Below are positions 26,853-37,358 of a stretch of DNA of 64,000 nt, one piece after another. The notes below the pieces were generated by a model that made no database searches, was not told where the DNA came from, and saw only the letters and a program-made list of their open reading frames with translations. The DNA comes from Paenibacillus hemerocallicola (GTDB lineage: Bacteria > Bacillota > Bacilli > Paenibacillales > NBRC-103111). The stretch lies in the NCBI RefSeq assembly GCF_006265175.1, contig NZ_VDCQ01000044.1:1-64000 (forward strand), written 5' to 3'. A program made the translations under genes and the position numbers. Position 1 is the stretch's first letter, and each line of letters starts with the position of its first letter.

Positions 26853-28283
26853 ATGATGAAAGTAATTCGTACTGATAAGAGACCGATCTGGCAGCAATTG
26901 CTTGATCAAGCGATTCATAATATTACAAGCGGAATCTGGGCCCCAGGAGAATTGTTGATTCCTTCCCGCGAACTCGCTCACTTGGTAGGTGTCTCTCGCT
27001 CAACTATACAGATCGTCTACGAGGAATTGCTAAGTCGAGGCTATACGGTTACATCTCGCCGAGGAGGAACGCGAGTTAGTAAATGGAATCAAGTCACTGA
27101 GTCTACGAAGGAAATAATAGAATACGGCCCCATCCCCCCCTCACTTCCCTTGTTGAACTCGGCGGTCGATCAATTACATGACTGGTTCAGAGGCAAAGAA
27201 CATGGAGAAGTGGATATTGATTTTAGTCCCCATGAACCTTATTTGGATGGACAATTTCAAAAGAACTGGCGACAATCGCTTCTCCACGCATCCGCTGCAA
27301 TGGATTTATCAAGCTGGGCTTACGGTAATCCCTATGGATTCACACCATTACGCGAGCAAATTCAGCGTTATTTATCACTTGAACGAGGAATCCATATCCA
27401 AACCAATCAGATTCTGTTGACCTCAGGAGCTCAGCATAGCATTGACTTAATCGCACAATCGCTTCTATCAGATGGGGACACTGTCTCTGTAGAAGATCCC
27501 GGTTTCCCAGCTGCCTGGATGGCGATGAAATATAGGCGTATGAATGTGTTGCCTGTTCCCGTTGATGAATATGGTCTTGTGGTTGAGCGTATTCACCCAC
27601 AATCCAATCTGATCTTCGTGACCCCTTCGCACCAGTGCGCGGTCGGGGTCGTTATGTCGGAGCCGCGTAGGCAACAATTGCTGCATAAGGCCGCTCAAGA
27701 ACAATTTTGGATCATTGAGGACGATTATGATAGTGAATTTCGATATCGTGGGGAGCCGCTTCCAACTCTGTTTAGCCAGGCATCTAAAAATACCTTGTAC
27801 CTCATGAGTTTTTCTAAAATGATTGCTCCAGGCATTCGTATTTCGGCTATCGTTGGCTCTGTAGAGGCAATTGCTCAACTAGCCAGGGTCCAGGAGCTGA
27901 CTTACCGTCATCTGCCGATTATGGATCAGCTGACACTAACCCACTTCATCAAGAATGGGCATTTTATGCGCCATATGAGAAGAGTCAGAAATGTGTACCG
28001 ACGAAGGCACGAAGCCATGACAAAGGCTATTATGGCTAGCGGCTTAGGGGAGCGTTTCACACTAAGTGGAGTAGAAACGGGATTGCATATGTTACTTGAA
28101 GCTGAAGAGTCATACGACGAAGAAACCGTGGCAAAGTTAGCTCTTCAAAAGGGAATGCGTGTATATCCTCTTGGACCCTATTGTTTGGAAAGCAAACGAA
28201 AGGGATGGGTGTTGGGGTTTGCAAAAGTAGATGAAGCATCGATTGAGCAGGGGATTCATCGTCTTGCGAAGTTGATCTTATAG
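26853..28283 (+). CDS. MocR/PdxR-type regulator (GntR domain fused to aminotransferase fold)
   Basis: 476 aa. Residues 1-75 are a GntR winged helix (IWAPGELLIPSRELAHLVGV, SRSTIQIVYEEL), joined to a class-I aminotransferase-like domain. Its PLP lysine is in MSFSKMIAPGIRISA and the phosphate/ring contacts are in LTSGAQHSIDLIAQ and VEDPGFPAA. Such regulators bind PLP as effector. GGAGG 8 nt before the ATG sets the start. Likely controls the divergent flavoprotein gene and itself. Confidence 0.92.
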   Translation: MMKVIRTDKRPIWQQLLDQAIHNITSGIWAPGELLIPSRELAHLVGVSRSTIQIVYEELLSRGYTVTSRRGGTRVSKWNQVTESTKEIIEYGPIPPSLPLLNSAVDQLHDWFRGKEHGEVDIDFSPHEPYLDGQFQKNWRQSLLHASAAMDLSSWAYGNPYGFTPLREQIQRYLSLERGIHIQTNQILLTSGAQHSIDLIAQSLLSDGDTVSVEDPGFPAAWMAMKYRRMNVLPVPVDEYGLVVERIHPQSNLIFVTPSHQCAVGVVMSEPRRQQLLHKAAQEQFWIIEDDYDSEFRYRGEPLPTLFSQASKNTLYLMSFSKMIAPGIRISAIVGSVEAIAQLARVQELTYRHLPIMDQLTLTHFIKNGHFMRHMRRVRNVYRRRHEAMTKAIMASGLGERFTLSGVETGLHMLLEAEESYDEETVAKLALQKGMRVYPLGPYCLESKRKGWVLGFAKVDEASIEQGIHRLAKLIL

Positions 28284-28607
28284 GGTCATTTCACAAACTA
28301 ATTCACTGGCCCTCTACGCTCTTTTCATCCAAAAATTTATGATAAGGTTCAGCCTGTCACAATTAAACTAAGAAGAGTAAAGGTGTCGTACTGTGCATGG
28401 CGATTGCACGTCGATTTGCATCAAAATAGTTTCTAATGATAATTCCGATTTCACAGCGTTATCCTTATTGAATTAATAAAGCGATATATCAACCTGGGTA
28501 TGCTTCACTCGGAAAAGCCCACTCTATTCTTTTCATTCTGCGTCGTTCAACAACCTCGTAGTCAATGGCGATTTCGTTCTTTGAAATAATTGGATTTTGA
28601 AGGTGAA
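28284..28607. other. intergenic region, no gene seen
   Basis: About 320 bp, AT-rich. The minus strand near 28500-28600 reads protein-like for about 30 codons (NEIAIDYEVVERRRMKRIEW, ending in a stop) without a start; probably debris. Confidence 0.4.
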
Positions 28608-28649
28608 ATAAAAAGCTCCCTTTGGACCGTAACCAAAGGGAGGCTTTGT
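28608..28649 (-). terminator. intrinsic terminator of the giant SLH gene
   Basis: AAAGCCTCCCTTTGG ... CCAAAGGGAGCTTT followed by T on the minus strand, directly after the stop codon at 28654. Confidence 0.9.
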
Positions 28650-28653
28650 TAGT

Positions 28654-31600
28654 TTACTTAATGAACGCTTTAATAAAGTTTGTGAAGATTGTGGCGACAC
28701 TTGCTCTATCGGCATTTGCCTTCGGTGCAAATATGTTTTCACCTACACCGCTTATAATACCGTAGCTTTGGATCCGTGTCACAGCATCTTTTGCCCAGTT
28801 GCTCACTGTACTTGCATCTGCAAAATCCGGCTGGCTCGTGCTGGCCAGTATAATGCCCTTATGCTTTATATAGTTGTTCAGCATTAGAGCCATTTGCTCA
28901 CGAGTGATTTGTGCATCAGGGTCAAATCTTCCATTGCCTACGCCTGAAACAATTTTCTTATCTGTTGCCCAAGCGGCTGCCTTGCCATACCAAGCATGAA
29001 TGTCAACATCGATAAATTCGGATGTCTTGTAGCTTGAAAGGTCTGCTCCCTCCATATTCGCAAGTACCAATACAAACATGGCTCTTGTCATTGTCATATC
29101 CGGAGCAAATATGCCATCGCTTACTCCGCTAAAGAGCTGGCGAGCTGTAACGAAGTCCACTGCCCCTGCATACCACTTTGTGCTTTCGACATCCGCAAAC
29201 TTTACTTTATTGTAGCCAATAACATACCTTGAGAAGTGGCTAAGCGTCATCTTGACTGTACCAGTTGCAGCATCAAATCTCGCCAGTACCTGTTGAAGAT
29301 TTCCGTTATCGTCCAAATAATAGACGACAATTGCGTTTGCATCTTCTCCTGCTTTTAAACTGTACGGAACTTCAACGGTTGCATGACCGCCATTGAAATT
29401 CGACAGCTGGTCATCGCCGCTAGTTACCGTAAAATCATATACCGGTCTGTCCGCAACTTTTTCCAGGATAGCTGCAGGCACGGAAAGTGCCCCCGGATCT
29501 ACAACACTTGCAGAAACTTTCACATCCGCCTTGGCTGCTCCCGCAATTGTTTGTAGAGCCTTGCTGTCGAAGGTGATTGCTGCAACAGGTGTTGAAATCG
29601 CAAGTGATTCTGTCTTGCCGTCGGCTACCGCTCCTATAGAAAGTTTTGGAATAGTCAATTCCACTGCCTTTGCATCGGCCGGAGCTACTACCTTGATTTC
29701 CACTTTGCCGCTTGCAGCTTCCGCGAATGCAAGTGCATCTGCCACTGCTTTTTCCGTTACGGTGGCATAAGCTGTGCTGCCTGTAGCGGTTTGTTTAACT
29801 TCCATTGTAACTGTGATGCTGTTATTTTCCGTTTCGGACGGTTCCGGCTTTGGAGTTACGGTTCCATTGTTATTGCCGCTGCCCCCGCTGTTATTGCTGC
29901 TACCGCCGCTACTATTGTTGTTACCCTCACTATTATTGCTTCCGTCGTCACTACCATTGTCGCTGTCGCCGCCGCTTGGCATGTTTTCATACCCGGCTTT
30001 CAATGTAACCTGGCTTGCCGGCATCGCAAATGCAAATGGATTTGCTGTGTAACTTTCATTTGCTAGACCTGTCGCTGTCCATTTTACAAAGCGTTGTCCG
30101 TTTGGAACAGAAGCCTTTACCGTAACCTGCGAGTCTTGCTTAACCTGTGCAGGACTGCTTACCGCAATTCCATCTACGGTAATAGTGCCTCCATCCACAG
30201 TCAGGGCAGAGACTTTCCTGTCTTCTACTGTCAAAGGTATGGTGTATACAGTGGAGTTCAAATCTGCAAAGGTTATAACAAGGTCATATGTCCCTGGAAC
30301 TAAATTACCATACTCGGGAAGCTTGTTTATGTCATCATATGCAATTTCAAGCCGTTCCGGAGGTGCGCCATAGCCTGTGCTTGGGAACCAATAGCCGCCG
30401 GCGGCATCAAGAACCAGTGCATTGTCCTTCATGATCTTCACGCTGTTTACAGCTTTCCGCCAGTTTTCCGGTTGGATTCCCAAAGCGCCGCTGCCAAAGT
30501 CTACCGTTACCCAAATATGCGCTTCAACAGCCCTGTTGTAATATGCACTGGTTGAGACAAGGCTTGGAGCAACGCCGGAAGTAGCGTCGGACAGCTTGAA
30601 GGTGACGTCAATCGAGTGTACGGCGGTAACATTGTCAAAAATAAATTCGCCTGCCGCTGCCGCCGCCTTGTTTTCCACTCCGTCAACTTTTACGGTGTCG
30701 ATTTCAAAATATTTGTTTGGAGTGAAGGTGAACTTCTGACTTTGTCCGCGCTCGACCAAAACATAACCGTTTGGAGAAATGGTCCCGCCCGTATTTGCCG
30801 TTGCTATTACGGTCACGAAGTTATCTTCCGTTCCCCCGCCAACATCAATAGCTCGGGGTACGGGTACGTTGTTTGTTGCATCCCAATCCCAAACCTTGGT
30901 AAAGTCCCATCCCAACGCCTCGAAAGCTGTTTTTTGCGCAAGTTCAGAAGCCGTCTTTCCTACAAAAGCTGCGGTGATTCCTGTAGGCAGCCCACTTGTG
31001 CTTAACTTGACACTGTCATAGTAGTTGACTTGATTCGGGTCGATGATTGGCCTGCTGCCGGACCAATAGCCTGCTATTTTACCAGGTGCAGCCTCGTATA
31101 CTGCATTGGACACCGAATTGCCAGTAAAGGTTTGGAGCAGACTGCCTGAAGAACCGCCCATATCACCTACAACAGCACCGAAATATTGACCTCCGACAAG
31201 CCCTGTGACCGTACCCTTCACATAGTTATTAAGAATAACTTTTCCGGTTGTCGTATCTCTTTGGGTAAGCGGCGAACCTGAACCGTTCCAATTTGTACCT
31301 CCGATCAAGCCGCCAACCGTATTTCCATAAACTTCTGCGGTTACGGAGGAATTTTGCACAGTGCCCGCATGGAGCAAACCTACAATACCGCCCGTATAGC
31401 CGGCACCGGTTACTTTTCCATCCACATAGCTGTTTTCAATCGTGCCGATAGAAGTTCCCGCAATGGAACCCGTGCTATTGACGCCGGTAATATCTACATT
31501 CACCAATTTTACATTGGCCACTCTGCCGCCTGCACCTATATAAGCAAATAAGCCAGTGTTATTGTTGCCGCTCAATATGTTTAGATTTCGTATCTTATAA

Positions 31601-34600
31601 CCTTTTCCGTTGAATGTGCCTAGAAATGGAGTTGGAGTGGCGCCGCCACCGATTGCGGAAAATGACACGTCTTTCATATCGATATCCGCCGATAACTCGT
31701 ATTTTCCGTCGATCGGATAGGCGGGTGTGCCAAAACCTAATGAAAATGCGACCAACTCGCTTGCTGTTCCTATTTTTACAGCTGTTGTCCCGCTGCCGGC
31801 AAGAGGTGTGACTTTAGCCGTGGCCAAGCTTGTTGCGACTCCGTTATAAAACCCTGTTCCCGTGGCGACGGAGCGCAAATACAAACCTACATCCGCCGTT
31901 TTGATCGAATAATTCGATGAAGCTTCTCCTGCGATGGCTGTCCACGTCGTGCCGTCTGTTGAGCGTTCCCATCTGAAAGTAGCGGTAGCGCTTGATGGAG
32001 TAACGGATGCATTCAGGGTTTGTCCTTCTTTAGCAATCCCTGTAACCGCAACATTCGTTATCGTCAACTCGTTGACGTCCTGCGGGACCTGAGGATAACT
32101 CCATGCCGACAAATCGGGAGTACGCGGTTTGTTTGTAACAAGTGCGTTGCTATCCCCGGTTACCAGAGTTCCATTGGAATCATATCCCTTGCTCGTCACT
32201 CTGATTTCGCTTGGTGAAATTGAAATATTCGAGAATCCTGGTCCTATTGCTCTTACATCCACATACGCAACGTTTGCAGGGTCTTTTGTGTAATAGGTTC
32301 CGCGTCTGTCGTTATTTCCGGAATAGCTTGTGATATAGGTTGTTCCGTTGCCGTAAGTCTGTGGCTCAATGATTGCGCCATTGGCATACAGCTTCGTGCG
32401 GACATAGAGGTGGTCGTGTCCCATAAGCACCACATCGACTCCCGCTTCATCAAAAGCGCTTGTCCAGGATGCGACAGGGTTTGCCATACGGTATCCGAAA
32501 AGAGATTTGTGTATGACCGCAACACGCCATTTGGTCGGGTTTTGTTTAACGACCGACTTCATCCAATCCTGCTGCGCTTTGATTTGCGCGGCGTTGTTCT
32601 GGTCCTGGTAATCCATCATTAAGAAAAGGGTATCGCCATAAACAAAGTAGTAGTTGCTAGACTCAAACTGCATCTTGTCCATACCCGCTACCATTCTTTG
32701 AGTACCGTCGCCTCCGCCGTAATATGACGCGCCGTTTTTAGGCGGATTGTAGCGTCCCAGCAGGTTTTGCAACGTGGGGTCCACCGGGTTCCAGCTGTTG
32801 TTCGGCGCCCAGCTATTGCCCGCACCGTCGTACTCATGATTTCCTGTCCCCATATACAGCGGAACACGCGCGAACGTATCGGCGTTTGACTCAAAAAAAC
32901 CGTCCCATTCCGAGGTGTCGAACCCATAAGTAACCTGGTCGCCCGAGCTCAGAATAAACGCAGCATTCGGGAAATCAGTAAATGCTTGGTTGAGAGCTTT
33001 GTTGTTGTGATTGACTTTATTGTTACTTGCTGCATGAACGTCAGTAACCCAGTTAAAATTAAATGTATCGAGATTGCTGGCAGGAGTTGTAAAGCCGACC
33101 GGCGATTCTACGCTTGTAACATTCGTCGAACCGTCACCGACGGAATATACATATTCCGTGCCAGGCTCCAGTGCGGCCGTTTCCGCCTTATGGCTTTGTA
33201 CCGGCGCAACAGAGTACGCAGTCCCTGCACTATTATAGTTAGCTTTTGAGATGGCGCTTGAAAGGTCTACCGCGTTATTGGTTCCTACAGCAACATTGGT
33301 AAACTTTCCGCCATTGCTTTCAAAGTCCGATTTTTTGGCATAATACAGTTGCGTTGTCTTAGTTGTTACTGGCGTTACCCAGTTAAATCGTGCGATATAC
33401 TTGCCTGACTCTTGTTTAAAGGAGTCGAACAAGTAGGTTACGGAGGTAGGCGCTTTGCCTCCGCCTGTCGGTTGGGTGATCTTATTCCCTGATTTGGTAA
33501 TGGTGAATTCATCGATGACACGGAAAGGATTTTCAGAGCCTGTAGCTTTATAGTACGCTTTATAGATTATCGCATTGCTAGTAACCTCCACCTTGCTGTA
33601 CACGCCTGGTGAGTAGATGGCCCCGCCGCCCGTGCCGGTTTTGTTTATGCGAAGGTCATAAAAATAGTCATTCCAGGAAGTGTCACGGCTGGTGTCCAGA
33701 CTGTAACCATAATTGTAAACCGATCCGCCTATGACATAGGTAGGTGCTTCGCCGAATTTTGCTTTTTCAAAGCTTCCTGTACCTGGCGCAGTAGAAGTTG
33801 TCTTTAAAGTGGTTCTAGCATAGGCATGCTCATGACCGTTGAATACCAAATCCACGCCTGCATCGGTAAGTTTTTTACCTGTTACATTGTCGATTTGATA
33901 GTGACTTGAACCCGGGTCATAGGGTGGAACATGAAGATATGCGATTTTCCATTTCTTAGTGGTTTTCGCAGCCTCATCCGCCAAAAATCCCCATTGAATG
34001 GCGTTGTCAGCGGAAGAAGCAAAAGAATTAAGAGAAATAAACAAGGCGTCTCCATATTCAAAGGAATATACTGTTCCATCTGCAGCTGAAGACAGTCCGC
34101 TTGGTTTCCGCAAAGATGTATGGTTAAATCTTGCTTTATACTGTACAAAATCTCTGTCATAGGATGCACCGTCATGGTTACCCGGGGTTGCCATGATTGG
34201 CAGCGTATCTAAAAGGTTTTGGGCTGCATCAAAGAAATACTGCCATTGGTCAGAAACATGCCCATCCTCTACCACATCGCCCATATGAAGAAGAAACGCA
34301 GCATCCGGTTCATTTGCCTTAATATAGTCGTATAACTTAGCTGTATTGTCAAACGCGCTTACGGATGTCCCCTGTGTATCAGGGGTGATAACAAAAGAAA
34401 ACGGTTTCTTGCCGTTAGAATCGACAGGAGACGTAAAGCTGGCGGTAGCACTATATCCGCTACTTGCGTTGCCAACTTTATAATAATACTTTGTTCCAGG
34501 AGTAAGATCCTGAACAATAACATTAAAGGAATGGATAGCTTTAAAGCCAGTCCGCCTATTCTCAGGAAAAATATCTGTGGCCACTGGAGAGCTCATTGTT

Positions 34601-34860
34601 GCGCTTTTTATTACACCACCAACCAGGTCGGATGATGTGCCATAAATAATTTCTGAATTATTCACCGTCGGATCCGTTACCCAATTAAAACTCATCGCCG
34701 ATTTGCCTGCTTCTGCCCCCCCGGCTATACTCATTGCAATTTGTGACGGAATGGCCGCAGGTGCTGCCGCACTTGCTGTCATAGGTGCTGCAAGTCCAGA
34801 AATAACTAAAAGCACTGCTAAAATTGCCGAAATTAGTTTTGACGCTGATGTTCTGTGCAC
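28654..34860 (-). CDS. giant SLH-anchored protein with two metallophosphoesterase domains
   Basis: 2,068 aa. After a signal peptide (LISAILAVLLVISGLAAP) there are two units of a purple-acid-phosphatase-like Fn3 domain plus a calcineurin-like phosphoesterase. Unit 1 (about 40-455) shows TPDTQG, HMGDVVEDG, ATPGNHDG, LHVPPY and FNGHEHAYAR. Unit 2 (about 470-905) shows WVTDVHA, SSGDQVTYG, GTGNHEYDG, VIHKSLFG and MGHDHLYVR. Both metal-ligand sets are complete. Further on lie an Ig-like domain (935-1020), GLUG-type repeats (1080-1250), two InlB-like repeat domains around a beta domain (1350-1630), a Ser/Asn/Gly linker, and three SLH repeats (1890-2068). It is wall-anchored, probably releasing phosphate from extracellular esters. 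GTG at 34860 is preferred because AGAGGAG precedes it; a TTG seven codons earlier overlaps that site. Confidence 0.9.
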   Translation of the reverse strand: MHRTSASKLISAILAVLLVISGLAAPMTASAAAPAAIPSQIAMSIAGGAEAGKSAMSFNWVTDPTVNNSEIIYGTSSDLVGGVIKSATMSSPVATDIFPENRRTGFKAIHSFNVIVQDLTPGTKYYYKVGNASSGYSATASFTSPVDSNGKKPFSFVITPDTQGTSVSAFDNTAKLYDYIKANEPDAAFLLHMGDVVEDGHVSDQWQYFFDAAQNLLDTLPIMATPGNHDGASYDRDFVQYKARFNHTSLRKPSGLSSAADGTVYSFEYGDALFISLNSFASSADNAIQWGFLADEAAKTTKKWKIAYLHVPPYDPGSSHYQIDNVTGKKLTDAGVDLVFNGHEHAYARTTLKTTSTAPGTGSFEKAKFGEAPTYVIGGSVYNYGYSLDTSRDTSWNDYFYDLRINKTGTGGGAIYSPGVYSKVEVTSNAIIYKAYYKATGSENPFRVIDEFTITKSGNKITQPTGGGKAPTSVTYLFDSFKQESGKYIARFNWVTPVTTKTTQLYYAKKSDFESNGGKFTNVAVGTNNAVDLSSAISKANYNSAGTAYSVAPVQSHKAETAALEPGTEYVYSVGDGSTNVTSVESPVGFTTPASNLDTFNFNWVTDVHAASNNKVNHNNKALNQAFTDFPNAAFILSSGDQVTYGFDTSEWDGFFESNADTFARVPLYMGTGNHEYDGAGNSWAPNNSWNPVDPTLQNLLGRYNPPKNGASYYGGGDGTQRMVAGMDKMQFESSNYYFVYGDTLFLMMDYQDQNNAAQIKAQQDWMKSVVKQNPTKWRVAVIHKSLFGYRMANPVASWTSAFDEAGVDVVLMGHDHLYVRTKLYANGAIIEPQTYGNGTTYITSYSGNNDRRGTYYTKDPANVAYVDVRAIGPGFSNISISPSEIRVTSKGYDSNGTLVTGDSNALVTNKPRTPDLSAWSYPQVPQDVNELTITNVAVTGIAKEGQTLNASVTPSSATATFRWERSTDGTTWTAIAGEASSNYSIKTADVGLYLRSVATGTGFYNGVATSLATAKVTPLAGSGTTAVKIGTASELVAFSLGFGTPAYPIDGKYELSADIDMKDVSFSAIGGGATPTPFLGTFNGKGYKIRNLNILSGNNNTGLFAYIGAGGRVANVKLVNVDITGVNSTGSIAGTSIGTIENSYVDGKVTGAGYTGGIVGLLHAGTVQNSSVTAEVYGNTVGGLIGGTNWNGSGSPLTQRDTTTGKVILNNYVKGTVTGLVGGQYFGAVVGDMGGSSGSLLQTFTGNSVSNAVYEAAPGKIAGYWSGSRPIIDPNQVNYYDSVKLSTSGLPTGITAAFVGKTASELAQKTAFEALGWDFTKVWDWDATNNVPVPRAIDVGGGTEDNFVTVIATANTGGTISPNGYVLVERGQSQKFTFTPNKYFEIDTVKVDGVENKAAAAAGEFIFDNVTAVHSIDVTFKLSDATSGVAPSLVSTSAYYNRAVEAHIWVTVDFGSGALGIQPENWRKAVNSVKIMKDNALVLDAAGGYWFPSTGYGAPPERLEIAYDDINKLPEYGNLVPGTYDLVITFADLNSTVYTIPLTVEDRKVSALTVDGGTITVDGIAVSSPAQVKQDSQVTVKASVPNGQRFVKWTATGLANESYTANPFAFAMPASQVTLKAGYENMPSGGDSDNGSDDGSNNSEGNNNSSGGSSNNSGGSGNNNGTVTPKPEPSETENNSITVTMEVKQTATGSTAYATVTEKAVADALAFAEAASGKVEIKVVAPADAKAVELTIPKLSIGAVADGKTESLAISTPVAAITFDSKALQTIAGAAKADVKVSASVVDPGALSVPAAILEKVADRPVYDFTVTSGDDQLSNFNGGHATVEVPYSLKAGEDANAIVVYYLDDNGNLQQVLARFDAATGTVKMTLSHFSRYVIGYNKVKFADVESTKWYAGAVDFVTARQLFSGVSDGIFAPDMTMTRAMFVLVLANMEGADLSSYKTSEFIDVDIHAWYGKAAAWATDKKIVSGVGNGRFDPDAQITREQMALMLNNYIKHKGIILASTSQPDFADASTVSNWAKDAVTRIQSYGIISGVGENIFAPKANADRASVATIFTNFIKAFIK

Positions 34861-34969
34861 TTCAAGCAGATCTCCTCTCAATTAGATATACGGCCATTAT
34901 GATCACTGTATATTAAATCTAATCGAGTATTATTTTAAGATTGTGTTAATTCTTATATGATTATTATTT

Positions 34970-35005
34970 AAAAATAACCGCCTTCCAAGAAGGGCGGTTA
35001 TTTTT
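34970..35005. terminator. bidirectional intrinsic terminator
   Basis: AAAAATAACCGCC ... GGCGGTTATTTTT, a 13-bp perfect stem with T runs on both strands. It ends the minus-strand metallophosphoesterase operon and insulates the giant gene. Confidence 0.9.
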
Positions 35006-35133
35006 GAATAATCCATACTTTTCGGGATAACTTGCATAAAATCGTTTCGGTATCCGTTGTGCTGCGCGACTGCCGCTAGAAAGCTAGAAAGGCATGTTAG
35101 CCGGCCTTTTCAGAGCCGGCATTCTTATCGGCC

Positions 35134-35961
35134 CTAATCGAATTCCTCACGGATGTCGATTTCCAGATCCGTTTGTTCGTCAATCTCCCCGCCCGGACGA
35201 TGGAAACCTTTCAGTCGATCGTGCAGCGCTTTGGCGCTTCGGAGCAGCGAATCGCCACCCGCATCGATTGTCCGAATACGAACCTGATGCCCGTCCAGCT
35301 CGATCAAGCGAAAGCACGGACGGCAAAAGGCCGCGGCCGTCTGGATAAACCGCCACTGTCCTTGATGGACAACCGAATGCGTATGGGTATGGCCATTAAA
35401 ATAAAACCCGGGACCGCCGCGCTCCCTCAGAAGCGGACGCATATCCTGATACGGCATGAATGGTCGCTCCCCGCCAGGCGAGCCGGAGGTCGTTTCGGGT
35501 ACCGGATGGTGACCGAAGACGAGGATCGGCTTGTCCATCGAACGGGGTATTTGTTCACGAAGCCAGTCCCACTGCTCGGCATCCAGCCCCCAACCGTGCA
35601 ATTCCGCTTCTTTGGTCGTATCCAAAAAAACGAGAAGCGCTTCGTCGGTTTCCATAGCCCCGTACCTCGGTTGGCCTGTTACGGTCAATAGCTCGCTTTT
35701 GGGCATCGAGAGGACATCGTGATTTCCGAGAACGCTGCGGAATGTTGCGCCCGCGTCGTCGAAGTACTGCTGGAGGCTCTCGAATTCTTCGGCAAGTCCC
35801 ATATGGGTTAAATCTCCGATCGATATGTAAAGGTCGGCCCCGTTGTCCAGTATCGTCCGCACATAATTATCGAAAAAAGAGTCCCTGTCATTAAGGAGCG
35901 GCGCGTTATCGTCCGTGGAGGCGAAATAATGCAAGTCCCCTATCAAAACAATCTTCAACAT
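35134..35961 (-). CDS. cytoplasmic calcineurin-like metallophosphoesterase
   Basis: 275 aa, one domain, no signal peptide. Metal ligands are LIGDLHYFAS (Asp9, His11), SIGDLTHMG, VLGNHD, FGHHPVPE and FNGHTHTH. The layout resembles the CpdA/YkuE-type phosphodiesterase group (Icc-like). Substrate unknown. Its start is 25 nt after the stop of the GntR/LacI-type regulator, so the two are one transcript. It shares only the fold with the giant SLH protein next door. Confidence 0.88.
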   Translation of the reverse strand: MLKIVLIGDLHYFASTDDNAPLLNDRDSFFDNYVRTILDNGADLYISIGDLTHMGLAEEFESLQQYFDDAGATFRSVLGNHDVLSMPKSELLTVTGQPRYGAMETDEALLVFLDTTKEAELHGWGLDAEQWDWLREQIPRSMDKPILVFGHHPVPETTSGSPGGERPFMPYQDMRPLLRERGGPGFYFNGHTHTHSVVHQGQWRFIQTAAAFCRPCFRLIELDGHQVRIRTIDAGGDSLLRSAKALHDRLKGFHRPGGEIDEQTDLEIDIREEFD

Positions 35962-35986
35962 GTCGGCATACCCCCATGTTCTATGC

Positions 35987-37159
35987 TTACTTTGATATTT
36001 GCCTACTGCGAGGCGCGGTAGATTGGCGTACGATAAGCTCGGTCGGCACTTCCATTTTTCGACGCTCCTGCATCGGATCCTCGATCACCGAAACGATCAG
36101 GCCCGCCGCTATTTTCCCAAGCTCGTATTCGTGTTGGACGACGCATGTTGGCGGAATTCTGGAGAAGCCGGACAACTCATAGTCGTCGAAAAACACGACG
36201 GACAGCTGCTCCGGTATACGCAGGCCCATCTCTTCCGCCACTTGTATGACATTCAAGCCGATACCCGTGTTGACGGCAAATATGGCGGTCATATCCGAGT
36301 TTTTCTTCAAAAATGTCTGAAGCCCTTTTTTCACTTCGTCGTCGCAGCGGCCGGTATGCATGATGCAGTTCACATCCCCCATAACCAGATGGCTGTCCCG
36401 AAGCCGATGCTCGACCGGAACGCCGTGATCGGCCAAAGCGGATTCATAACCGGCCAGCCGATCTTCGATGCTGCTGACTCCCCTATGCGGGGGAGAGAGA
36501 AAGCCGATGCAAGAATGACCCAATTGGATCAAATGCTCGACGGCGCTTCTCGCTCCCAGAAAATTGTCCGAAACGACACAGTTCAGGTCCAACCCTCGCA
36601 AATACCGATCGATCACAACCAAAGGGAAATGATCCAACGTAAGCCGAAGCACTTCTTCGCTGTAGGCGTCTCCCTCCACAGGGTAAATGATAACCCCCGC
36701 CACTTGAAGCTTTAGGACCTCCTCGATCACCTTCTTCTCCATATCGCGAGAGCCGTTCGTTTTGCAGAACAGCAGCCGGAAGCCCAGCCGCGCAAGCTCC
36801 TCCTCGATTCCATTGAGCAGATTCAGCATGCGGGTGGAGAAGGCCGTGGGCAACAGACAGGCGACCAGTTTCGGCCGTTCATGCCGCTCTTGGCCGGAGA
36901 CGTCGCGGAATACGAAAGACTCTCCGGCATAATGGGGGGAAATATACGACCCTTTGCCCTGGATCCGATAAATGAATCCTTGCTCGATAAAGTCATCCAG
37001 CGCATTTTTGACCGTCAGCCGGCTGACCCGAAATAATGCGGACAGCTCGCTTTCCGAAGGCAGTTTGTGATCGGCCTTCCAGTTCTGTTTTTTCATTTCG
37101 TCCAGCACGTATTGCTGGATCTGTTTGTACATCGGAACCTTCTTGACAGGCCTGCTCAT
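35987..37159 (-). CDS. GntR-LacI hybrid regulator (AraR-like architecture)
   Basis: 390 aa. A GntR winged helix at about 10-75 (KLPSESELSALFRVSRLTVK) is fused to a LacI-type sugar-binding domain (about 80-385; LVVIDRYLRGLDLNCVVSDN, SVVFFDDYELSGFSRIPPT). The family binds operator DNA in the absence of a sugar. AAGGA before the ATG at 37159 sets the start. It is divergent from the shortened solute-binding lipoprotein at 37359; two identical 13-mers in between are candidate operators. Confidence 0.9.
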   Translation of the reverse strand: MSRPVKKVPMYKQIQQYVLDEMKKQNWKADHKLPSESELSALFRVSRLTVKNALDDFIEQGFIYRIQGKGSYISPHYAGESFVFRDVSGQERHERPKLVACLLPTAFSTRMLNLLNGIEEELARLGFRLLFCKTNGSRDMEKKVIEEVLKLQVAGVIIYPVEGDAYSEEVLRLTLDHFPLVVIDRYLRGLDLNCVVSDNFLGARSAVEHLIQLGHSCIGFLSPPHRGVSSIEDRLAGYESALADHGVPVEHRLRDSHLVMGDVNCIMHTGRCDDEVKKGLQTFLKKNSDMTAIFAVNTGIGLNVIQVAEEMGLRIPEQLSVVFFDDYELSGFSRIPPTCVVQHEYELGKIAAGLIVSVIEDPMQERRKMEVPTELIVRQSTAPRSRQISK

Positions 37160-37192
37160 CTTCTCATCCTTTTCGACCAACTTATATATATA

Positions 37193-37335
37193 AAATATAC
37201 AAGTTTACAAAATCTTATAAGCAAGAAAAACAAATCTCGATTGATTTACATAAATACCAGATATATATTGATATCGAGGCTAATGAAAATGAAGTATTCA
37301 CGCCCCTAAGACGTATATTATCAAATATACAAGTT
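37193..37335. promoter_or_regulatory. two identical 13-mers, candidate regulator sites
   Basis: AAATATACAAGTT occurs at 37193-37205 and again at 37323-37335, once just before each of the divergent genes. The spacing and the TACAA core resemble sites of GntR/LacI hybrids such as AraR. The stretch between them is AT-rich and carries no gene. Confidence 0.45.
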
Positions 37336-37358
37336 AATATCAAGATGAGGTGATCAGG

